From NCBI GenBank assembly GCA_033032175.1, contig CM065334.1, forward strand, positions 3,593,705 to 3,657,704: a stretch of 64,000 nucleotides of DNA, given 5' to 3'. The position numbers and the translations under genes are program-made. This document shows positions 45,601 through 54,600 of the stretch, piece after piece; positions within the stretch are counted from its first letter, which is position 1, and each line of letters opens with the position of its first letter. The notes beneath the pieces are model-generated. The model was not told where the DNA came from. It made no database searches and saw only the letters and a program-made list of their open reading frames with translations. The DNA is from Saturnia japonica. Its lineage: Eukaryota > Arthropoda > Insecta > Lepidoptera > Saturniidae.

Positions 45601-48600
45601 AAAAAGAAAATCAACTTCCATACTGTATCTTCAAGTTGAAGATCCAATGCCAATGAAATTAAAATGGGACCACCTTTAAGGTATCACCTATCCAACAAAA
45701 AATCTTGCAAATCGATTCATAAACAAAGAAGATATGGCTGAACATCCACAAAAAATATATAGGCTTTTATTGGTCTTTCTAAGTGTATGTGATACTAGCT
45801 GTGCCCGTGGCTTCGCTCACGTGGACTACAGAATGCCCGCACGAATCTTGCTGCCACGCTCCCGGCTATTTTAAAAACAAAAATGCTTATTGTGGGTGTT
45901 CCTTAGAAGATAGATGTATACTCTCACGGACTTTTTTGTAGGTATTTTTAATGCCTCTAATTATGTAGTATATTAATTTGCTATATCTCTTATGGTTTAC
46001 TCAGCATAAGCCATTTAAGCGCCCAAATTGATACACCATGACCAGTTTTTTTTATTTGTGCAGAACCCTAATTCTTTTTCTAAAATAAAAGTAGCTTAAG
46101 TTACTCCCTATAACATCAGCTATCTATCAGTGAAAGTCCCGTCAAAATCGGTTCAACCGTTTCAGAGATTACCCGGAACAAACATACAGACAGACACAAA
46201 AATTTAAAAAAATGGGCTTTCATATGCATTTAGTACAAAACTGTTATTTTGACACTACAAACAGACACTTCAATTTTATTAATTGTATCAATTGGTGCCA
46301 AGTGTTCTTTATAACACGAAATGTAGAAAAAAAAAATTACATGAACAGTATGGTGGCCCAACAAAAAATATCGTTTTTTTTTCTTCCTCACATGAAATTA
46401 TCTTATACTGACCTAATTGAATTAAGTCTTCATGCATTTATTAAAAATAGTGTAATATTTACATTTACTGGTCGCTCGAAAACATATACGGTACTCTAAG
46501 AACGAAATAAATCATGATCAACCTCTATAAAATGAAATATCAATAAAAAAAATAATTGAAAATACGTATAATAATTTTACAACGATGGGAAAAAAATATT
46601 TCAGGGTTTATTCGAGTTCGGGTTTATTCGGTGGCCACAGATGGAATTACATATTTATGGTAAGAATATACATTACCTCTAATAGTTGAAGGTTGTCTTG
46701 TATCTTGAACAGAAAGGTTTTATCAAAGATCTGGCTATAACATTTGGAACCACGCAACGACAGAACCTTCAGCGTCCTCGGAAATTGTTGTATACTGGTC
46801 TGTTAAAAGTAAGATATGTTATATGTTACTACCACATAACTATATGATTCAGTGTGTCCGTCCCAAAATTATCCAGGAATTGAAGACAGGTAATGAAAAG
46901 TAAAAAAATATATATAAAAATTTGCATTTCAATGATTTTGTTATTCACAAAATAATTAAACGTTCATAAAATAATCATTTAAAAAAGGAAGAAGTTAAAA
47001 TTAAACTTAAATTTACAAGACAATCAAATCATCTGGAAAAACAGGATGGCTGACAAAATGTTTTCTTGTTATGCGATGTTTTATAACAATTTAATTTTTT
47101 GTACGAAGTTCCTTATGGGGCGTTGCGGAGAGAGGCCGGCAAAAAACGTCCGTAACGTTAAAAAAAAAGCGTAAGATTTTTATGCATAGTCTATGTATGA
47201 TGGCTATATAGTGTATAATGTATAGTGTACCTGATGACTGATATTGTTACCTATTGCAATTTGCTATTATTATTATATCATTCGATAAATACACCGTCTT
47301 CGTCTTTTTTTATTGATAAAAAAAATCATAATAAAAAAATGTATACCTGAATAATTATTTTCTTTATACCTCGCATAGAACTTAAAAATTGTTTTTTTTT
47401 TTTATAATAAGGATCTTCGTTCCTACTTGGTGTCCCACGACACCACACGGTTTTTTTTTGTTATTCCGGAAAGGCCTAGGATTTGTCGAAATTCAATTCC
47501 GAAATTTTCGGGACCGAAATATGAACGGAATTCTCTAGTCGTGATATTACTAGAGCGCATAAAAGACGTCTCAAGCAACCATGTGGTGAAAAATCCTGTC
47601 CTAATACGGCGGATTATTCAAGTAAATATATATAAAATAATGAAAATTTAATTAAATAATTTCCTAATCCCCAATTTCTCTAAAATATACGCTGACTATG
47701 GTTTCATTTACAATCCGTGTTGATTTGATGTTTTTTTTACATTTTATAAGTTTTCATTTTTGAAATTTTATTCGGAAAATAAATGTTTTTTTTTTTTAAT
47801 ATTTTTCTCTGGAACTAAGCTTAATAGACACGCGGCAGGTTTACTCTCATAGTTCAACTGACTCAAAGTATAGAAATCTGCAATAAAAAAAGAGATGTCA
47901 CAAAACTGTCTCCCATAAAATGCAGTGTGACAGAGTTCAAAGCCTTTCCATTGATTTCGACTGTCCTTTTATTTTGGTATATAAGCTAGCCGTGTTCCGA
48001 ATCAGGACAGTTCCGTTATGGATAACCAAGTGGAAGCAAAGGAGTCATAGAGAGAGACACTGTAAGTACGAATTATAATAATATATTGGGCAAGCAGTAA
48101 TCAAAATATACCTTAATCCAAAGGCATTTTCAAGTGAAAGAAGTCACGGCAACATGCTGGTAAATAAATAAAACTCACAGTCGAACAGTCCAGATTGCAG
48201 TATTCGAGGGCGAGTGACGTCAGATTCGGACAACGCGTCTCTATCTTCACCAGCACAGAGCTTGTTAAAGTGAACTGGGGTCCCGGGCAGTCGTTATTCG
48301 ACGGTATGGACCGTTTGACTTTCATCGGTATACGCTGGTCAACTATAGAAATTGACGGTATCAAAGGGTCTACTGAGCTGTGGGACCAAAAAAATAATAA
48401 TTATTATTACATTTTTATGACTCTTCAGCTGTTTTATACCTATTAATTAGGGTAGTGGTCCTGGATTCGTTTCCCATTTCGAGCAAAGTGTTATTGGGTT
48501 TTTCTAGCAGCTCGGAGTTTGGCTTTGTACCCGATTTATGGCAATATGCCTTGCCCTCTATTACATGGGAGGACCTAAAAACATACCCGGCGAAATATGG

Positions 48601-51600
48601 GTCTACATTAGTTCACTTCTGCCTAACTCTTCGGGAATACAGGCATGGTGGTATGTTATGATTAGGTAATCCAGTAACGCACCAAAATCTCCATCCCGCA
48701 AGTTTGCAGATCCCGTAAAAATGGCGTCGGATCGCCATTTACGGGATTTAATTCCCTACTTCCCTAATCAAAAATATTTCAGTTATCTATACAATTAATA
48801 AAACTGAATTGTCGGTTTATATTTCCAAATGTTTTGGCGCATAGCGCACTTTAGCGCAGCGAGCCGGCTACGACTCAACGTTACGCCCCGCCGCTCACGC
48901 CTTTCAGCCGGCTCATTCGTTTCTCTAACTCGCTTGTCTCGCGTACCATTTTGCTGCGCCGGCGCAGTAAGCTGCGCTTGAGTTATTGAGATGACGCATG
49001 GAATTGTTCTGAGTTACCCATGTCTAACTGTGTCTAATGAGACAAGTGGAACTGGTGATGAATTGTTGATCTATCGACAGTACTTGCTCTCATCTTTTTT
49101 TATGATACAAAGGAGGCAAAGAAGCATATGGTTAGCCTGATGGTACGCGGCTACAATAGCCTATGGAGTCTTGGAATCCTATAGACATCACTAACGCGTT
49201 GCCAACCTTGATCCCCTCTAACCCAAAGAGCTCTGGAAACCCTACTCACCACAGAAACACATCACTAAGGTTGTTTGACTGCGATCTTTTGTAGGGTGGA
49301 GGAAGTATTTCTCTGTGCCCTACCTCATCTGTCTCAGTTCGATCATTTTGATTTGCTACCATAAAAATATATTTAAAAAAGGAAACAAAACACCGACTGC
49401 AACAAAAAACATGTTTTTTTTTGCCTTTTATTTGATTCCCAGACATCGTACTTAAATATTACATAGCATATGCCACTCCCAAAACTAAGACAAATCTAAC
49501 GACACCTCTTATGCTAAAATCCAGCCGTTTAGGCTACAGAGCATGCCAAAGGAATAGCATTCAACATACATAATCTCGAAAAACATATTCCTCCTTTTTC
49601 ACAGTCGAGTAAAATCCTAATAATATTATTTATAAAGGTGAAAGTTTGTATGTTTGTTACTTCTTCACGATCAAATGGCTGGACCAATTTTGAACAAATT
49701 CAGTAGGGAGGTAACTGACACCCTGAATTAACACATAGGCTAGGGTGTTTTTTAGATGTCTTTTAAGGTGAAACCGCGGGGCACAGAGAGTAAACCTATA
49801 AAATTACATAAAAAGGTTCTCTTACGTGGGCATAGATTCGTATATCTGCACGATGGGTCCGCCTCGAATGATACCCCGCCTCACTGGCTCTTCTTCGGTC
49901 ACATTTTGTTCTGAAAATGTCAAGAAGTTAATATTTTTTTATTTATCAAATAATTTGTGGCTTATGTATAATAGATAGGCATATGTTATCGCTGACTTTT
50001 TTTTAGATATACTAAGGACCAATGTTTTTGTAGAACATTGTATCTACGTATCATTAACGATTACGCCAGCGCACGCGGATAAAGCAATTCGGGAACACTT
50101 CCACTTCCAACTTACTTAAAAAACATTAATATTTAAGGAGTGAGAGTTGCATCCTAATGTTAGATAGCCTATACTATTCCTCGTGAATCTGGCTATGACA
50201 TACAAAAATATTTTTTTGAATCCGAATAGTAGTTCCAGAGAATTGAGTTTTTTAAACAAACAAAACACTTCCGCTTTATTAAATTCTGAGCATAAGTATA
50301 GATTTCTCAAAGGTGTTTTTTTATTTGTGAGAACGCCATATTTCCCTTTATTTTTCAATAAACTAACATGTACGAGGCGCCATCTATTAACAGTATTTGA
50401 CACTATAGTCATAAAAATGCGTTCTCGACCGTCCAATGTTTTAGACGATTGCGGGGAAGAGGTAGCACGATACTACACAACACAATACACTAAAGTAAAC
50501 AGTACGTTATCTCGGCAGTGTTCTTGAAATAATTTCCTACAGCCGCTCAGTAGATAAACACTCACTAGGGCTGCCCTCCGACTGTATGTATTTCTTTGAT
50601 TACCTACTTTACGTATTAGACATGCTTTAATAAATTGTCATTATTACCTTTCACTATAATATGTTAAGTACTGCCATTGTACGATTTTATTTATTATTTA
50701 ATTCTAGTTTCAAAAGTGATTGTGGATTTGTAAGAAGGGAATGTACAATTTTTATAAATAAAAATTAAACTTTGAAGATAATGAAATCGAAAACAATTTT
50801 AAAGTATAGAAAGTAGGTAATATAATCAATACACAGTATTAAAGAAAGTCGATATCCGTGACTGTCTGTTTGTCCGCTTTCTTGTTCTAAAAAACGCAAT
50901 GCATTTTTATACGGTTTTCACTCTCATTTAGATGATTTTTACGGAAGGTTTTATTATACAATATAAATACATTCCAATAAATTTTTTGTAAACAATTTTT
51001 TTTTTGTAATTAAATCGTCAATAAGACGAATTAGGAGCACTTATGAATTATAGTCCTTCAAAAAACCTAGAGAAAAGCATATGTCTACGCCTAAGGTTGA
51101 CTCGCAGTAACCATTTTCATTTTGAATGACAAAGGCTTTTACTCTGCGGAAATCCATAGTAAATAATTAATCCGAAATTTTTATATACTTCCGCCTGTAA
51201 AAGCTCAACAGCAGTTTTCAACTTCCTACAATATAAAACGTGTAATTAGTAAGATAATGATGATAATAATAATATAAATTTAATATTATCATTATCTTAT
51301 TAATTATACGTTTTTATATTGTACGAAGACGGAAAATGTTGTTGATCTGTTGCAGGCGGAAGTAGCTAAGAAATTTCCGATTAACTATTTCAAATATTGA
51401 TTAAAAAATCGGATTATTTGCGAAGCAATTTTCTCCAATTCAGTATTAATCCTTATCCACAAAATATATTAGTGAGCTTGAGTATTTAATACGGATTAAA
51501 ATTGCCCTGTACATAATATCATTCAATTAAATACCATAGAAGATATGACAGATTCAAAATTACGCGCAACCAAAAAAACATCACTCGCAAGCTAGCAGTG

Positions 51601-54600
51601 AAACGGTTGCCCGACAATCCGCGCCACGGCCTATATCTATGATTACGAAGTAGCAGCGGGTTAATCGCACTTTTCCTAACAATGAAGTATCAGTAGGTAC
51701 TAAAGCGATAAAACTCTTCATAAATCGAAAATGATATTTTAAACAAAAATTTATCACATTACAAGTAAATTACATCCGAGCGAAGCCACATCGGGTCGAT
51801 AATCTATACCAATATTATAAAAAGGAATGATTTGATTTTCTGTTTGTTTTTTTCTTTGTAATGGATAACTTCAAAAACTACTGGACCAATTATAAAAAAT
51901 TCTTTCATTAATATAAAGCTACAGTATCAGCGTGTAACATAGACTATAATACATATGTATTATAATTTGAAAAATTAATAATTTATTCCTCATAAAAATG
52001 TCGATAGGGGTGTGCTACACGGGTGTGTTGGCAATGTTTGTCATATAAAATTAACACGTGAAACCGTGGGGAAATAACGTAACTGTGGCGCACTCGCGAC
52101 TAAATTAATATTAAAAATAAAGGAAAAACAGGCTGTTTAAATTAATAAAATATGGAAACAAAGATGATTCTTAAATATTGTAAAAAAAAATTTTTTTTAT
52201 GAAATCTGTGGGAAAAACTTAATTTTACCCAGATATCTATGGAGTTATAACGTAGCGTGCATCAAATCTAACCGTAGCAAATATATTTCGCCAGTTAAAA
52301 TGTGTGAATATTAACCAGTTGCTTCTCCTTCTGTCTGTCTAGGGTCACCTCCGGAGTCACGAACACCCAGTTGTGGAACTGGTACAGGTTCGCCTTGATT
52401 TGGATAGCGGCAGTTGAGACGGCCTAAGCATCTGCAAACAATATACAGAAATATACATTGCGTTTAACATAAGAACACTTGAATTACATAAATTCAAAAC
52501 ACAATTGTTTTTTTTTTAATTCTCACATGCGGTTTCGTGGTTTGAGGTATGCTTTGATTGATCAATCAGTCAGTCACAGTATCCTTTTACATATATTTAG
52601 ATTAGAGATGAACATACCCTTTGACTTGTCTCGCGTATCCGCTTAATAAAATCTCACTGGTGCTTGACGAGATCCCATATTTCAGTAACCAACGAAGCCT
52701 TTTGATTCCAACTGGGTGATCCCTGGAGTCCACTCGCTCCCACAGGGTCCGGTCCAACACAAGAGTTCCAAGACGGTAGCATGTGCTGGAGAGACAAATA
52801 TAACAAAATCAAATGTGGATATAGCAACACATGGTCAAAAGTTGGCGACTCCTGTAAACATAAAACAACCTTTATGTGTATTTGAAATGAAAATTCATCG
52901 AATGTTTATTGGCGTTAACAATGCAACTGCTATTAGAAGATTTCACTAGTTGTGCCCGCGGTTCCTATCGTGTGGACGACTGAAGAACGTGTAAACATAT
53001 AAAATCGTAGTTTTTTAAAACTTAATTGTCTTTTTATTGAACAAAGATATCATGAATTTTCTTTTTATAAAGTTCATTTATCTAAGGTGTAAAACAACTT
53101 TTTTTTTATCAAAACCTATCCAGTAGTTTTTGCGTGATGCGTGGTCAAGGCAAATCTCTATAACATTATTTATATAGGTTTTGGTCAACTTCCTTCCTTC
53201 CTATAAATACGACAACTGTTCAGATAATACAAATATTAATGATAATTAAAAATCGATTGTCAATCAAGTTGAACAATCAATAGTAATACTTAAAGTATTG
53301 ATAGTACAAAATTTGACATATTTTAAAAGTAAGGTAAGCAACTCGTCGGTCTGCGACAATCCCAAGAGATCATGAGGCTAACCTTATTTTCGCCTCAGTT
53401 GCAATACCTAGATCGCCTAAACTTTTTAAAGAAATAATCAATTGACTATCGATTAATAGTTGATTTTTTTACAATACAGATTTGTAAACAATGTTTGTTT
53501 AATGAACACTACCTAACAAATTGTGGGTTGACAAGAAAAAGCTTTTGGGCAAAATGGCTTTTTTCTTTAACTTATTAATTTTTCTCCTCATGTAATTATG
53601 GTCTACGGTTGACATTGTTAGTATTCTCAGTAAGTATTCTGAAATTTATAAGCTGGATATTTATTTTTATACAGGCTCCTCGCAATGTTTTTCATTATTA
53701 TTAAAATAGATCACTTTAGATGATTTCAAGCTACTGTTCCTGACCTGTACCTCTAAATACTTATTACACAACTTTTTTTTACATATTGTGGACATCTTAA
53801 AGAAAAGAAATAACACACAAGACATAAAACATAAAAACTATTTCAATACTGTGAAAATTTTGGTAGTGTTGTTCTGTCATACATTCTACAGTACAGTTAT
53901 TTGAATCACAAGATTTTAAATACTGAATTGAGGGTTTTTATTTATTAATTTAAATATTTTACGTTATTCAACATAACTGATTAATTACTATTATCATTAC
54001 ATATTTCAAGAAACTAAAATAAATATAATATGGCGAACAACTGCAAAAAAAAGAAAAAAAAAGAATGCTTTGTGTAGCGACATCTCTCGCCACAACTGAC
54101 GCATCAACGCATCGACACAACTACGTAGCGACACATAGCGACATCTATCGAGCCACATAGGACGCATCCTACTATCCTACATTGCGCTATAGAAATTCAC
54201 TCTATCATTGAGTATATATACAAGAACCCGACTACAACAATTGGGGCAGCTGCCCGCCGGACATAGCATCCGTCTGGCCGGAGGATCCTCCCTTGACTCT
54301 GGCGGATGAGGAACTTTACTCTCTGTTCCTCACACCTCCGCTAAACTGGTGACCCCGACGTGATACATCAGCACAACCTTCTTCACAAAGCTATACGTCA
54401 TCATCACTTCCTCAAGCTTTCGAGCAGCGAGTCCAATACAGCCAGCCAGCATCTACAGCTACTACGGGTATCCTGACCATACGCATGCAGCGGACGCGCA
54501 TTCCTGGTCAGCCCCACAGCCTTCTCAGCGACCTTGACACAGCACACTGCACTTCGGCCGGTCAGCAAGCAGAAGAAAACGCACTTCTCTCCTGGTCGAT

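Noticed and set aside
46212..46499. 95-residue plus-strand reading frame
   Set aside because: AT-driven, begins at the end of repeat family H1, no motif.
50183..50527. 114-residue reading frame in a gene B intron
   Set aside because: It runs across a Helitron-like repeat end and has no recognisable motif.
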